A stretch of 64,000 nucleotides of DNA, from assembly GCA_036927565.1 (NCBI GenBank), contig JAYESD010000004.1:94554942-94618941 (forward strand). The letters run 5' to 3'. Numbering within the stretch: position 1 is the stretch's first letter; each line of letters begins with the position of its first letter. Below, in pieces: positions 1-10,782 of the stretch. The notes beneath the pieces are model-generated. The model did not search any database, was not told the origin of the DNA, and saw nothing but the letters and a program-made list of their open reading frames with translations. The position numbers and the translations under genes were made by a program. The stretch is from Tuctoria greenei (taxonomy: Eukaryota; Streptophyta; Magnoliopsida; Poales; Poaceae).

Positions 1-553
1 TAGTTAAATTTTGCAAAAGACTATGTTTGTGAAACTTAGGCAAAGTGTCTAAATCAAGCATACAACATTTATGGAAGCCTAGGATTTCACTTAATTTGTT
101 CCATAGGATGTTGTATTCTTTTTCAAATAATCTAAAAGTAATACCATCAAATCCTATTTTGAGTGTGCAAAGGAATTGTATGGAGAGAAAGCGTGAACCT
201 CTCTCCTCTATGTGAGAAAAGATTTCCCATCCTTGTGCACGGCAAATGGAAAAGAATCCGGAATCCATACCTCTTTTTGAGATCAAATCCGGATCATAAG
301 CTTTCGTATGAGAAAACTCACGATCTTGGAGGATCTTGCATGCTTGATCATCAATTTTACATTGTATGTCGAGGTCGTTGTTGTGAGTAAGTTGATGAGG
401 GCTGCTTCTCTCACCCATAGGAGTGTCTTCATCTACACTCTTCCTCCGTGAACTTGGTGTAGTAACAGAAGAGGGGCGTACACTTGAGTCTCCACGATGG
501 CTTGAACTTACAGCCTCCTTACTGTTTCCAAACAACCTCTTCATTCCTTTCAT
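1..553 (-). CDS. E1 accessory ORF, retroelement-associated protein (partial)
   Basis: The frame starts at an ATG at 553-551 and stays open for about 184 codons to the left edge, so the C-terminus is missing. The first 55 residues are Ser/Arg rich. After them come DREFSHTKAYDPDL, RGMDSGFF and then QFLCTLKIGFDGITFRLF followed by a Leu/Ser-rich stretch ending SEILGF. I recognise this as the plant retroelement-associated domain found beside Athila-type elements in grasses; its biochemical role is unknown to me. The frame is also open, with hydrophobic codons, for some distance upstream of the ATG, so the start is a choice, not proof. It is notable that this ORF has no stops while the neighbouring gag/protease of the same element is broken. 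A shared motif appears in the accessory ORF of E10. Confidence 0.6.
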   Translation of the reverse strand, partial: MKGMKRLFGNSKEAVSSSHRGDSSVRPSSVTTPSSRRKSVDEDTPMGERSSPHQLTHNNDLDIQCKIDDQACKILQDREFSHTKAYDPDLISKRGMDSGFFSICRAQGWEIFSHIEERGSRFLSIQFLCTLKIGFDGITFRLFEKEYNILWNKLSEILGFHKCCMLDLDTLPKFHKHSLLQNLT

Positions 554-1345
554 GGCCACGACAAACAAGAACACAACAAGACAAAAGCTCGAAAGAGGTA
601 ATGTTAGCGAAAGCAAAACCCCTTGATGAATTTTCCCATGAAGGACTTCAGAGCAAATTGCAAATGCAAACAAAAGCAAATCTTTTTGAGTTGGATTTTG
701 AGCAAGAGCACTTCAATGAAGTGCAAGAAAAACAATGTGAGCAAGAGTGACTTTGGAGAGGTATGAAATGAGGTGAAGTGTGAGGAGAGGTGCCCCTCTC
801 GGCCACCAATTATAGTGTGCACTCCTAAATGTTCACTAGAGAATCAAATGTAGCCGTTGGAGGAGAGAGAGAGCCAAGATGGCTCTTTCCCCTAGTCGCC
901 TGAACAGGGGGGTCGGCCGCACTGACAAGTGGGCCCCCTGTTCTCCCTTTTGGCAAGTGGCTCCCCAACGGCTATGGAATTAGCACGTTGGTGAATTACC
1001 ACTTTTCCAACTCAGAAAAAATGTTTCCAAATAAAATCAACTTTTTTCAAACCCCAACAATTTTCTTATTGTGAAAAATAAAGAAATAAAAATGATAGTT
1101 GAGAATAGAAGATTCTCAACTTGCTAAGGAAAACCAAAGATGTAGTGGGGAAAAATAAAATAAAATGGGGAAAACGAAATGAAGAGAAAAGAAAAATCAA
1201 GAAAGGATAACTACCAATTTAACCTATTGGCTAGGTCTCACCACCGTCCGATGAGATGGACATTCCTCCTTCTTCATTTCTTCACACCCGGGCTCGGAGG
1301 GATGGGCTCAGACGGCTTGTCTTACTTCTTTCGCCATTCCTTCTT
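554..1345 (-). other. E1 spacer before the accessory ORF
   Basis: No convincing coding sequence on either strand. The minus strand reads like an untranslated leader: pyrimidine-rich, with ACTTCACCTCATTTC-like stretches, directly before the ATG at 553. Near 905-925 there is a GC-rich GGTCGGCCG segment like the motif found in Athila LTRs of this window. Reverse transcriptase, RNase H and integrase, which would be expected between protease and a downstream ORF, are absent, so E1 has an internal deletion here. Confidence 0.45.
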
Positions 1346-2151
1346 TCATGGCTTGGTGGACTTGGACCTTTGGGGAGGCCCAAATTTTTCCGTCTTCTTG
1401 GGGTGTCGGCGTGGATGATAAGACGGGTTCTCCGCATAGATTAAATTTCTCATAAATGCAATGAGTGGTTCCACCTTTGGAGGTGTGATGTCGACCTCTT
1501 GAATGTGCTTAACATTCGGCGCATACTTGATACAGATCATGGAGCATTGCTCCAACTTTGGGCGAAAGTTAAACTTCTACTCCTTGCCATTGATATGGAA
1601 GTGGATTTCTCAAGCTCCCACATCTATGCGAGCCTTTGCGGTGTTAAGAAATGGTCGCCCAAGAATGAGCGGCATATCCTTGTCGACCTTCATGTCTAGC
1701 ACCACAATATATGGATTTTCACTGGAACATCTTCGGCAATACCCGATAGAGAACGGACTGAAGAATCAGGCAGTTGGAGCTCCATCAGTGTTGGAGTAAG
1801 CTCTGTGAAGTTCAGCTGGTCGAAAACCAACTTGGGCATCACACTCACACTTGCTCCAAGGTCACAAATGGCTTGTCAAAGTGGTGAGCCCCAGTTGAGC
1901 ATGAAATTGTAGGACATCTGGGTCCTTTTTCTTTTGTGGAAGCCTACTGAGGATGGTTGCATTGTAGTCCTCTGTAAGCTTGACAACCTCACTAGTGGGA
2001 AATGGCCGCTTATTATTCATTATGTCCTTGAGATAGCGAGCATAAGTAGGCACTTGCATCGCATCAATCAAGGGCACATTTATGTGGATATTCTGGATGA
2101 TATCAACAAAGTGGTTGAATTGCTCATCCACTACTGGCTTCCTTTGCCTGT
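1346..2151 (-). pseudogene. E1 gag C-terminus and protease remnant
   Basis: Minus-strand translation from 2151 shows FNHFVDIIQNIHINVPLIDA and then YLKDIMNNKRP and VVKLTEDYNA, which are hallmarks of the region between gag and protease in Athila/Tat elements. Near 1668-1651 comes LILGRPFL, the conserved protease C-terminal motif, then HFHINGKE. Stops occur in the frame around 1610 and 1585, so the gene is dead. The upstream part of the same gag is at 21584-21865, cut off by E2. Downstream (below 1440) a Lys/Arg/Pro-rich tail is visible before the sequence becomes non-coding. Confidence 0.72.
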
Positions 2152-2156
2152 GAGGC
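2152..2156. repeat. Target-site duplication of E2, left copy (GAGGC)
   Basis: GAGGC here and GAGGG at 21584-21588 match at four of five positions and flank the E2 LTRs directly. The placement also lets the interrupted E1 gag frame run on across the insertion. Confidence 0.6.
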
Positions 2157-3950
2157 AATGACACTCGGTTCCGAAAATGAACCAAGTGAACGCATATGTG
2201 TGCACAGGATGTTCAACACACATACACGAATGCATTCACAAAAGAGTATACAGAAAATTACCACAGAACAAGATTAATTAACCAAATTTTATTACACGAA
2301 CCATATTATCCTCGAATACAAGCTCTAATGAATATTAATGACAAGTTCAACCAATGCAGCAGAAATAAACTAATTAAGCAAACTAAACAGCTAGGCAACA
2401 TAAGCAATAGGGTAGCGCAACTCCAATCAACAACACAGGCAAGCTGACAGTAGACACAGCCTACAAATCTGCATTATCATCGTTATACTCCCAATCCTAA
2501 CCTGCAACTGTTGGGGGGATTGCAAGATTGAGTACATGTTGTACTCAGCAAGTGTGGGAAATATGACATGTTGCTGATACAAATGACAAATATAATAATG
2601 GCCAAGTGTTGAAAAGTACATCAAAACATTTGAAAAGCAATATATTATAAGTATGTGAAATAACCCATAATAAAGAATAATTAATGATATAGTACCGGTC
2701 CACATTCCATATCCATCATCCATATACCAGATTTCACCATTGCCAATAACCATGTTCAATACCAGTATTTAATCCATATCCAGGCAAAACCATAACCATT
2801 ACCAAACCATTCCAATACCAAGCCCTCTAATCATGTAGGTCATTCAGGTGCTCATAATTGGGAGCACAGCTATCATGATAGTTTTATTAGACTCTGCAGA
2901 GTTTGTACCACTTTACCCACATGTTCGTGACTTCATCACCCGTCGGCGACTAAAGAACCTCCCTTGTGCCAATTACAATTCCTTTGGTGTATGGCCAAGA
3001 GACCACAAAATAGCCTTTACAAAGGGATTACTAGCCTATTTAGACCCCACTGAGGTTTCACCGGTGGCGATGCCTCCAACTGAGCACATCTTCAACCAAG
3101 GACCCCCTCTTGAGCCATTCGGATCCCAGGGTAGTCCCACCAATCATCTATCCAATCCGACTACCCCTTCCCGAAGCATCGTTAATGGTCCAAATAGCAC
3201 TAGCAAAGCCCTAATTAATCAGCTACGCTGCACCCATACTTGGCCTCGTGGTGGCACTGTAGACCTGGCTTATTATCGCATGAGCTGGTCCTTAGATCTA
3301 AAGCAAGCAAACCACACTAACATCCAATCCATCCACATTCCAATCTTGCTTAGATCACCCATTACCATATCATATTAACTAGTTCATGTTAATCATAATC
3401 TCTTAATTGTGTAATTAAGTTAAGTGGTACAGTTGTTCCCATCCCAATTAATTAAGCGAAGCAAAAAAGTAAAAAGCGCATCCCGACTCTCTACCATAAA
3501 TTCCAGGTGACAAGGGTGGTCAAACAAAGCTAGTAAACTACCTATCAAAGGATTCCCATCAAATTGACACAAGCATGCAGTTTGCAGACAAAACATTTAT
3601 TTTAAAATGGGATCAATATGCTTCAAGGACACTTGCCTTGCTCTTGGGATTGGTTTGGATCAAAGCCTTGAAATTCTTGGTGCTGAAGATCCTCCAGGGC
3701 ACTCTCTAGCGCAAATCCGTCTAATCCGCACAATAAATATACAAGACAAGAAACACAATCAAAGAGTGCACAAATATTACTCGATATGGCATGACATGCA
3801 TGATTAATGCAAATGCAAGGTGGAACTTGTTAATGAGTTGCTTTTAATGATCACTAACTAGTTCTAGTAGCTTTTAACAAGTTTATACAGGTCTGGAGTT
3901 GATTAGATCTAATTTTAGAATTAACTCAACAAAAATTAACCAGTAAAATT

Positions 3951-4004
3951 GAACTAGTCCGCTAGGGACTGTACAAGTCCGCACTTCGTAGAACTAGCAA
4001 ACTA
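3951..4004 (-). repeat. Small palindrome cluster downstream of the E2 TATA box
   Basis: ACTAGTCCG at 3953, ACAAGTCCG at 3973 and a decayed ACTAGCAA at 3993 are spaced 20 bp apart, the same spacing as the large array at 4514-4888. The right LTR has the equivalent pair at 20569 and 20589. In transcript orientation this lies after the TATA box. Confidence 0.6.
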
Positions 4005-4336
4005 GGGTTTTCTAGATCAATGTGAATTTGGGAAAATGTGGTTGTATTCACGTAATGAAAAGAGAATAGAATGTATACCAGGTGTTTAGAACTCCAATGA
4101 ATCAAGGATCTTGGAGACAACACTTGGATCTTGATGATCTAGGGTTGACGATGAACATGGAGATGATTTAGGGATGAAGAACGAAACATGATGGAGATCT
4201 TGATCCTCTTTCATTTCCTCCTCTTCTCATTCTTGCTTGGTATCTTCTCCCCCTCCTTGATGGTGGCTATTCACGAGCTAGGGTTTGGATGTGGAGGAAA
4301 AGTGGCAAATAGATGTCAAGTCAAGGGGTAGGGTTG

Positions 4337-4344
4337 TTTATATA
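4337..4344 (-). promoter_or_regulatory. E2 LTR TATA box (left copy)
   Basis: TATATAAA on the minus strand in a region of otherwise mixed composition. The equivalent at 20907-20914 is identical. It marks the U3/R promoter; the palindrome array at 4514-4888 begins about 170 bp upstream of it in transcript orientation. Confidence 0.6.
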
Positions 4345-4513
4345 GAGGTGGAGGGTAGGGTTAGATGGATTTTGAGTTTGAGATGAATAGAGGTCGGTTT
4401 AGAGTCTCACATGAGCTCTAAAAGAGTTAGGCACGACATCCCTAGGCAAACTTAACGTAAAATCCAAGAAACATGTCGTGAAACAAAACATCAACTCGGA
4501 GTTGCGATTTATC

Positions 4514-4888
4514 GAACAAGTCCGAAAAGGGCCAGACTAGTCCGAAGTTGTCCAGAGAAAAATTGGACAAGTCCGGACTGGACATCGGACAAGTCCGAAC
4601 ATATCCAGAGCGGAAAAATAGACAAGTCTGGCCTAAAATCGGACAAGTCTAACTTTAGTCAAAGAGGAAAACGGACAAGTCCGCTGGAATACCGTACTAG
4701 TCTGGACAAGTGTAGGGACTTAGCAAAATTTCCAAGGGAATTAGAACACCGAACTAGTCCGCTTAGGACCGGACAAGTCCAAAGGTTTCCAAAGGCAAAA
4801 ACAGACTAGTCCGCAGAATGACGGACAAGTCCGATTCAAGTCAGAGAGAAATCGGATTAGTCTGCACAGAAATCGGACTACTTCGCAC
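4514..4888 (-). repeat. Phased palindrome array in E2 U3 (left copy)
   Basis: About fifteen copies of CGGACAAGTCCG or CGGACTAGTCCG and close variants. Starts of the AC(A/T)AG core lie near 4516, 4536, 4567, 4589, 4622, 4643, 4675, 4696, 4706, 4753, 4773, 4805, 4825, 4856 and 4877. Spacings are mostly 20-22 and 31-33 bp in alternation, giving units of about 52 bp that also share AGAG-AAAA flanks. The block is in U3, upstream of the TATA box. A regulatory role is inferred. Confidence 0.8.
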
Positions 4889-4993
4889 TTTCCAGAATTC
4901 TTAAGTGCGGTTTTATTTCTAATTGATTTTAAACTTGTTCCTTTTTTGCTGCTCAATGTTAAACATGTATTGGAATGTATGAAATGCATGATG

Positions 4994-6522
4994 AGATTCG
5001 ACACGAAAGAGAAGAGATAGGGAAATTTCTTCTTGAGATCATCCTCCAACTCCCATGTTGCCTCTGATTCTGTGTGGAGCTTCCATTGAACTTTGTACCA
5101 TGGAATCACCTTGTCCCTTGTTACTCCCTCCTTGGTTTCCAAGATTTTGACCGGTTGTTCGACATAAGTCAAATCTGCCTCTAGTTCCAATTCTTCCATT
5201 GACACTTGTTCTTCCGGTACCCTTAAACACTTCTTGAGCTGGAAAACATGAAATACATCACGAACATCCGACAAGTGAGCTGGCATCTCCAACCTATACG
5301 CTACTTCTCCTCTTTTGTCCAAAATCTTGAATGGCCCAATATATCGAGGTGCTAGCTTGCCTCTTATGTTAAACCTCTTATGACCTCCCATTGGTGACAC
5401 TTTGAGGTAAACGAAGTCTCCCACTTCGAAGGCTAATTTTCTTCTCCTATTGTCCGTATAGCCTTTTTGTCTTGATTGGGCAGCCCTCAACTTTTCACGA
5501 ATAACTTGGACATGTTTTTTTGCTTCTTGCAACACATCCAGAGAAAATACTTTATTTTCCCCTGTCTCATTCCAGAATAAGGGTGTCCTACACTTCCTTC
5601 CATAAAGTGCTTTATAACGAGACATCTTCAAACTTGCTTGGTAACTATTGTTGTACGAAAATTATGCATATGGCAAACTTTTGTCCCAACTTTTCCCATG
5701 CTTCAAAGCACAAACTCTTAACATGTCCTCCAAAATCTGATTGGTCCTCTAAGTTTGTCCATCTGTTTGAGGGTGATATGCTGAACTAAAATTTAACATC
5801 GTTCCCAAAGCTTCATGCAATTTCTGCCAAAAACTGGAGGTAAATTGAGAACCTCTATCCGATACTATCTTCTTTGGTACTCGGTGTCGACACACAATGT
5901 GCTCCATATACAATTTTGCTAGCTTCATGGTGGTATAGGTGGTCTTGATAGGAACAAAATGAGCTCACTTGGTTAAGCGATCCACAATTACCCAAATTGA
6001 GTCATACCCAGACTGGGTACGCGGTAATCCAACTATAAAGTCCATGCCGATTTCTTCCCACATCCATTCTGGAATCGTCAATGGTTGCAATAATCCAGCT
6101 GGCCTTTGATGCTCCGCTTTGACTCATTGGCACATATCACATAGGGCGACATATTCGGCTATGTCCTTCTTCACTCTAGCCCCAATAGTAAGTCTTTAAG
6201 TCCTTGTACATCTTCGTACAACCGGGATGAATTGAGTATGGTGAGTCATGTGCCTCTTTTAATATCGTCTCTCGAATATGCTTCACATTAGCCATGACAA
6301 TCCTCTTACCAAGCCATAGAGTGCCATTTTCGTCTCATCAAATCTGAATTCTCTTCCCTCTTGGGTCCTTTCTTTGATTTCTTGGATTTCCTCATCCTCT
6401 GTTTGGCCCTCTCGAATTTCTCGCTCCAAGGTTGGATTTAACTCTATCATCCCCATCTCATTTACAAATCCGAGATTCAACCGTTCAAACTCCTTACATA
6501 AGTCGAATGGTTGTTGACTTAC
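4994..6522 (-). pseudogene. E2 integrase with chromodomain-like C-terminus
   Basis: Integrase inserts retroviral cDNA into the genome. From 5631 downward an open stretch begins with SRYKALYGRKCRTPLFW, the end of the integrase core. Then come the GPY/F-type module (GKLAPRYIGPFKILDKRG with AYRLEMP) and a chromodomain-like tail (PVKILETKEG, then VQWKLHTESEATWELEDDL), ending FPYLF as in Tekay/Reina elements. Upstream, 6480-6283 holds the linker after RNase H. Between 6283 and 5650 the zinc finger and catalytic core can be followed only with frame changes and stops. The protein is dead. At the 3' end the frame runs on into LTR sequence because of the junction deletion at 4993. Confidence 0.8.
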
Positions 6523-8399
6523 TCATTTCCGACTTAAAGCATCAACCACAACATTAGCCTTCCCTTTATGATAATTAATTCCTAAATCATAATCCTTGAT
6601 GAGCTCCAACCATCTTCGTTGCCTGAAATTGAGATCTGTTTGTGTGAAATTATATTTCAAACTCTTATGATCCATATAGATTTCACACCTATGTCCAAGG
6701 ATATAGTGTCTCCGAATTTTCAATGCGTGTACCACAGCTACTAGTTCCAAATCATGCCTTGGGTAATTATGCCCATGCTTCTTCAGTTTTCTTGGTGCAT
6801 AGGCAACCACTTGTCCTTTTTGCATGAGCACGCATTCAAGTCCTTGTCTCGATGCATCACAATATATATCAAAACTCTTGCTCACGTCCAACATTGTCAA
6901 AACTGGGGCTGTTGTTAACCTCTTCTTCAACTCCTCAAAACTTTCTTGACAAGCTTGAATCCACTGAAACGCTTTCCCCTTCATTAGAAACTTCGTCATT
7001 GGATTGGCTATCTTGGAAAAGTCCTTGATGAACTGGCAGTAATATCCAACCATTCCAAGAAAACTCCTTATTTCCTTGACATTTTGCGGCGGTTCCCACT
7101 TTAACACGTCTCTCACCTTTCCTGGGTCAACCGATACTCCTCTTACCGAGATGATATGACCCAAAAATGACACTTCCCTTAACCAAAACTAACACTTGTT
7201 GAGCTTGGCATACAATTGATGCTCCCTCAATTCCTGCAATGTAAGCCTCAAGTGTTCCTCATGTTCCCTCTCATCCATTGAGTAGATCATAATGTTTTCA
7301 ATGAACACCACGACGAACATATCCAAGTACTCCATGAAGACCTTATTCATGAGGTACATAAAGTACGCAGGTGCATTGGTCAATCCAAAGGACATCACGG
7401 TGTACTCATAAGGTCCATACCGCGTCCTAAAAGTTGTCTTAGGTATGTCCGATGGTCTAATCTTCATTTGAAAGTATCTTGACCTCAAATCAATCTCAGA
7501 GAAGACAAAAGCACCCTTCATCTAATGAAACAAGTCCTCTATACGGGGCAAGGTGTACTTGTTCTTAATTGTCACCTCGTTGAGATCTCGGTAATCCATA
7601 GACATCCTTTGCGACCCATCCTTCTTATTCGCAAATAGAACGGGCGCTCCCCAAGGTGAAGAGCTTGGGCAAATGAACCCTTTCTCTAGTTGCTCTTGAA
7701 TCTGCTTCTTGAGCTCCGCTAATTCCTTAGGAGGCATCCTATGTGGCCTCTTAGCTATAGGTGCAGTTCGAAGTATTAAATCAATAACAAACTCAATGTC
7801 TCGGTCGTGTGGCATACCTGGCAACTCGTACGAAAAAACATCCAAAAATTCACACACCACCGGAATCTTCTCAATTGCGGCACCGTCCATGTGGTTTAGC
7901 TCCAATTGCTTCGGTGCGTGTTGAGATGCTTCAGATTCTATGGTGATCCCTTCCTCATTTGTCAACTTCACCATCTTCGTGGCACACTCAATAACTCCAT
8001 TGTGCTTCCTCAACCAATCCATACCAAGTATAATGTCCAATCCCTGAGAATCCAAAACTACAAGGTTGGCGAAGAAGTCTAACCCCCTTATTTTAAGGCT
8101 TACCTTTGGACATACTATATTTGTCCTCATCTCTCCTCCAGGAGACTTAACCAATAGACTAAACTTCATATGAGAGATAGGCAAACTATACTTGGCAACA
8201 TATTTTGATGCAATAAATGAATGCGATGCTCCAGAATCAAATAACATAGTCGCCGAGTTGGAGTTTGCGAGAAACATACCAATGACCACATCATCCGCTT
8301 GTTGAGCATCCTTCATAGAGACATGGTTCATGTTGCCACGAGCGAAATTCTGCAGTCCACGGTTTTCTTGCGGCTGTCCTCCATTGGGTCTTGGGTTTT
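6523..8399 (-). pseudogene. E2 protease, reverse transcriptase and RNase H
   Basis: The protease active site DSGASHSFI lies near 8245 and MDWLRKHNGVI near 8020. The RT begins near 7780; MSFGLTNAPAYFM is at about 7400. The catalytic box reads VVFIENIMIYS where this family normally has a YxDD/FxDD motif, so the two catalytic aspartates are lost (Ile-Glu-Asn). RNase H has FDIYCDASRQG near 6870 and DHKSLKY near 6670. In-frame stops fall at 7522-7524, 7186-7188 and 6523-6525, with no net frameshift. The element is therefore inactive both by stops and by loss of the RT active site. Confidence 0.85.
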
Positions 8400-9437
8400 G
8401 CCTCGGCGCATTACTTTCTTGACCAAGGCCTGACTTAGGACATTGATGTGCAAAGTGTCCAACCCCTCCACAAGTATAACACTTTTTAACTCCAACAGAA
8501 TTTGGACGAACTTGACTTTGAATGTTTGCACCTGGAAAATTGGCACGAGGTGCAAAAGGCATTGGAGGCCTAGGTGCTTGCATGACAGGGCGCTGCTACA
8601 CGAACTGAGCTAGGCACGGTGCATAACCAGGGTAGTGGGTAGGCGCAGAAGGGCTGTAATAAGGCGCATTAGGTGGTGCAAAGTGAGGGTGCACATTACT
8701 TCCTTGTTGTTGTCCTTGATATGTCGCCTTCCTCTTGTTGTCTTGCTCCATTTCACGGACCTTGTCCTCCACAACAATTGTTTTGTCCACAAGCTTTTGG
8801 AAGTTGGCATAATCACAATTTAACAATTGCACTTGGATCTCATTGTTCAAGCCCCTTATGAACAAGTATTGTTTCCGGCTGTCTCGGCTCACATCCTCAG
8901 GCGCATACCTTCAAAGTTGAGTGAATTTATTGAGATATTCACCCACGCTCGATCTTCCTTGCCTCAGGTTCTCAAATTCTTGCCTCTTCAAAATCATAAC
9001 TCCCTACGGCACCTAATGAGAATGGAAGCTCTCCTTGAATTCCGCCCAGATGATCCTCTCCTGATTCTCATGAGCATTGCATAAAGAATCTCACCAATCG
9101 GTAGCTGCTCCAACTAATTGATGAGAAACAAATAGAACCTTTTACCGGTCACTACATTGGACTATAGCGAGCTTCTTCTCCACGGACTTGAGCCAATCAT
9201 CAGCATACATGGCGTCAGTGGCTTGAGCAAAGGTTTGCGGCCTAGTCCACATAAACTCTCCCAACCGGTTATGAGGAGGCGGGGGTGGTGGTGGAGGCAT
9301 GCGGGGCTCATTGTTGATGTTGACAGCCTGCAACAGTCCCATAGTTTGTATCACTGTCTGCATGAGCTGGTTTTGCATAGCCAAAAGCTGCTCAATATTG
9401 ATAGCTCCCTGAGCAGGTCCTTGTCCATTGTTGTTCT
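8400..9437 (-). pseudogene. E2 gag, main part
   Basis: The frame resumes at the right of the E3 insertion point and encodes the capsid region: NNNGQGPAQGAINIEQL, a run of eight prolines, then MWTRPQTFAQATDAMYADDW. The central region (9140-8900) has in-frame stops; 8892-8596 is open. The zinc knuckle CYTCGGVGHFAHQC, near 8490, ends the protein and should bind the RNA genome. The first 22 codons lie at 18514-18449 beyond E3. Confidence 0.82.
9433..9437. repeat. Target-site duplication of E3, left copy (GTTCT)
   Basis: GTTCT directly before the E3 5' LTR; identical to 18449-18453 directly after the 3' LTR. Confidence 0.92.
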
Positions 9438-9918
9438 TGTTGACGGTCATTAAGTACCATATTTTGACAGTCAAATCACCACATAATGTGCATAAAAGAA
9501 ACACAAAACATAGTGGTAGGGCTATACAGTAACTCAATTCCACAAGTGTTGGTGTCTATTTGTATGCAGATGAATCATTACCCAAAATACCAAAACATGG
9601 AGGGATGAATCCATGAAAATTTCAACGAATCAGGTGATGACAAGTGGCAACACAGGGATCAAATAGCCCACAAACAGAAGAATACAAAGAGATCCAACGG
9701 TCTTGCACCCATATACATCAATGGGGCCCACCAGGAAGCCACCTGGAGGAAGCACACCCCGAGGGGAGGCTTGACCAGGTTGGTCAAACCAGGGGTTCGG
9801 CCGACCCTTTCCTAGCGCCAAACCCGGTCAAATGACACGTGTTCGCTCCTCCGACTCCCTGGAGTCAATGGTGACTAATTCGCGCGTTAATTGTGGCGGG
9901 AAACGACCCTTCTCCACC

Positions 9919-9926
9919 TATAAATA
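9919..9926 (+). promoter_or_regulatory. E3 5' LTR TATA box
   Basis: TATAAATA, preserved at the same place in the 3' LTR (17707-17714) and in solo LTR E5 (22928-22935). Confidence 0.7.
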
Positions 9927-10401
9927 GACCCCCTCACCTAACTTCTCACACACACCAAAAGTTGAGAATAGTGCTACACTCCAAAGGTTTAGAGTAGTCC
10001 TAGAGGCTACCAAAGTAGGAGAGTGTGGTGAAGAGTCTAGGAGAAGGAGGATTGGGTTTGTCAAGTCCCTTTTCTACACTTGTACCCCTACAAAGGTTTT
10101 ACTCAATTAAGTAGGCCACTGTGAATTCAATACAAGTTTGATCTTTTATTCTTAGTAGTTTGCACAAGTAGTTACTTGTGGGTTCACTGCTTTAATTCAT
10201 TAGAGGCTCTAGTTGTAACTTTGTGTTCGAAACATCTAGATTAGTTATTTAGAACGTAAGCATGGTGCTTAGGTTATAAATCATCAGTGGATATCTCGTA
10301 GACCCACAGATTGAAGGGGTAGGCAGTAGATGGTGATAACCCTATCTGCCCTTCGTAATCCTCCATGTTCGGCTATGCCATAGGCTCTTGGCGGGAGTCG
10401 T

Positions 10402-10416
10402 CCTAGTATTGCTAGG
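10402..10416 (+). other. Small conserved hairpin in Athila-type LTRs
   Basis: CCTAG-TATTG-CTAGG, a 5-bp stem with a 5-nt loop. The stem is kept in the E3 3' LTR (about 18203) and in E5 (about 23577), where the loop changes to TACTG. It sits in the most conserved block of the LTR, downstream of the TATA box and so inside the transcript. Confidence 0.45.
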
Positions 10417-10665
10417 AGTAAACCCATGCCCGATGCAAGCATCTACTGCAAACTACCTTGAATTAGGATCAATACTTTGAATTTCTCTCTATTCCTTGCC
10501 TACCAAACAACTTTGTGTCCTTGGGTGAGCTTGTTCGAAAGATTAGCACACACATTCTTTGGATTCGATACCCTTAGGAATACTCGTTAAGGGGAAGTGC
10601 TACAATGGTATTTCCGTGCGCTTGCGGATAACTCTGTGTTGTTAAAAAATACCAACAAGCATTTC

Positions 10666-10683
10666 TGATGCCGCTGCCGGGGA
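10666..10683 (+). other. E3 primer-binding site (tRNA-Asp-like)
   Basis: TGATGCCGCTGCCGGGGA starts eight bases after the LTR and resembles the tRNA-Asp-type primer site typical of Athila elements, with a few changes. Confidence 0.7.
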
Positions 10684-10782
10684 ACGGTTGCTGTTAATCA
10701 TTGAACAAAGATCACCCTCGTATCATATCCCCCTTATCTATCATATTACCTTTCTTATTCTTACCTTACCACAACCATATAA

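Larger units (their letters stand above)
1..2156 (-). mobile_element. E1: Athila-like Ty3/Gypsy retrotransposon, left fragment
   Basis: Reading on the minus strand, this piece holds a gag/protease remnant followed by an accessory ORF that runs off the left edge. It continues on the far side of the E2 insertion at 21584-21865, where the upstream gag part lies in the same orientation. The two parts join inside one reading frame when E2 and one target duplication are ignored. Assignment to the Athila/Tat branch rests on the gag motif TRGGKTTRD and the protease end motif LILGRPFL. No LTR, reverse transcriptase or integrase of E1 is visible. Confidence 0.75.
2157..4993 (-). repeat. E2 3' LTR (left copy)
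   Basis: Aligns along its length with 18779-21562. In minus orientation it ends at 2157, next to the target duplication. Its first 21 bases, corresponding to 21563-21583, and the adjacent polypurine tract are missing: the match to the other LTR stops at 4993 and the sequence passes straight into integrase-side DNA. About 50 bp around 4029-4080 are absent from the right copy. Apart from a TATA box and palindrome arrays nothing functional is seen. Confidence 0.85.
9438..10657 (+). repeat. E3 5' LTR
   Basis: 1,220 bp, starts TGTTGACGG and ends TACCAACA, a short inverted terminal repeat. Aligns throughout with 17222-18448 with scattered substitutions. Contains a TATA box, a decayed GC palindrome near 9768-9800 and the conserved block 10285-10440 shared with solo LTR E5. 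Confidence 0.92.

Noticed and set aside
2848..3378. Open stretch of 176 codons in the E2 LTR, antisense to the element
   Set aside because: The equivalent frame in the other LTR (19486-19779) stops early and differs by indels, the protein has no recognisable motif, and LTR sequence here is conserved at DNA level only.
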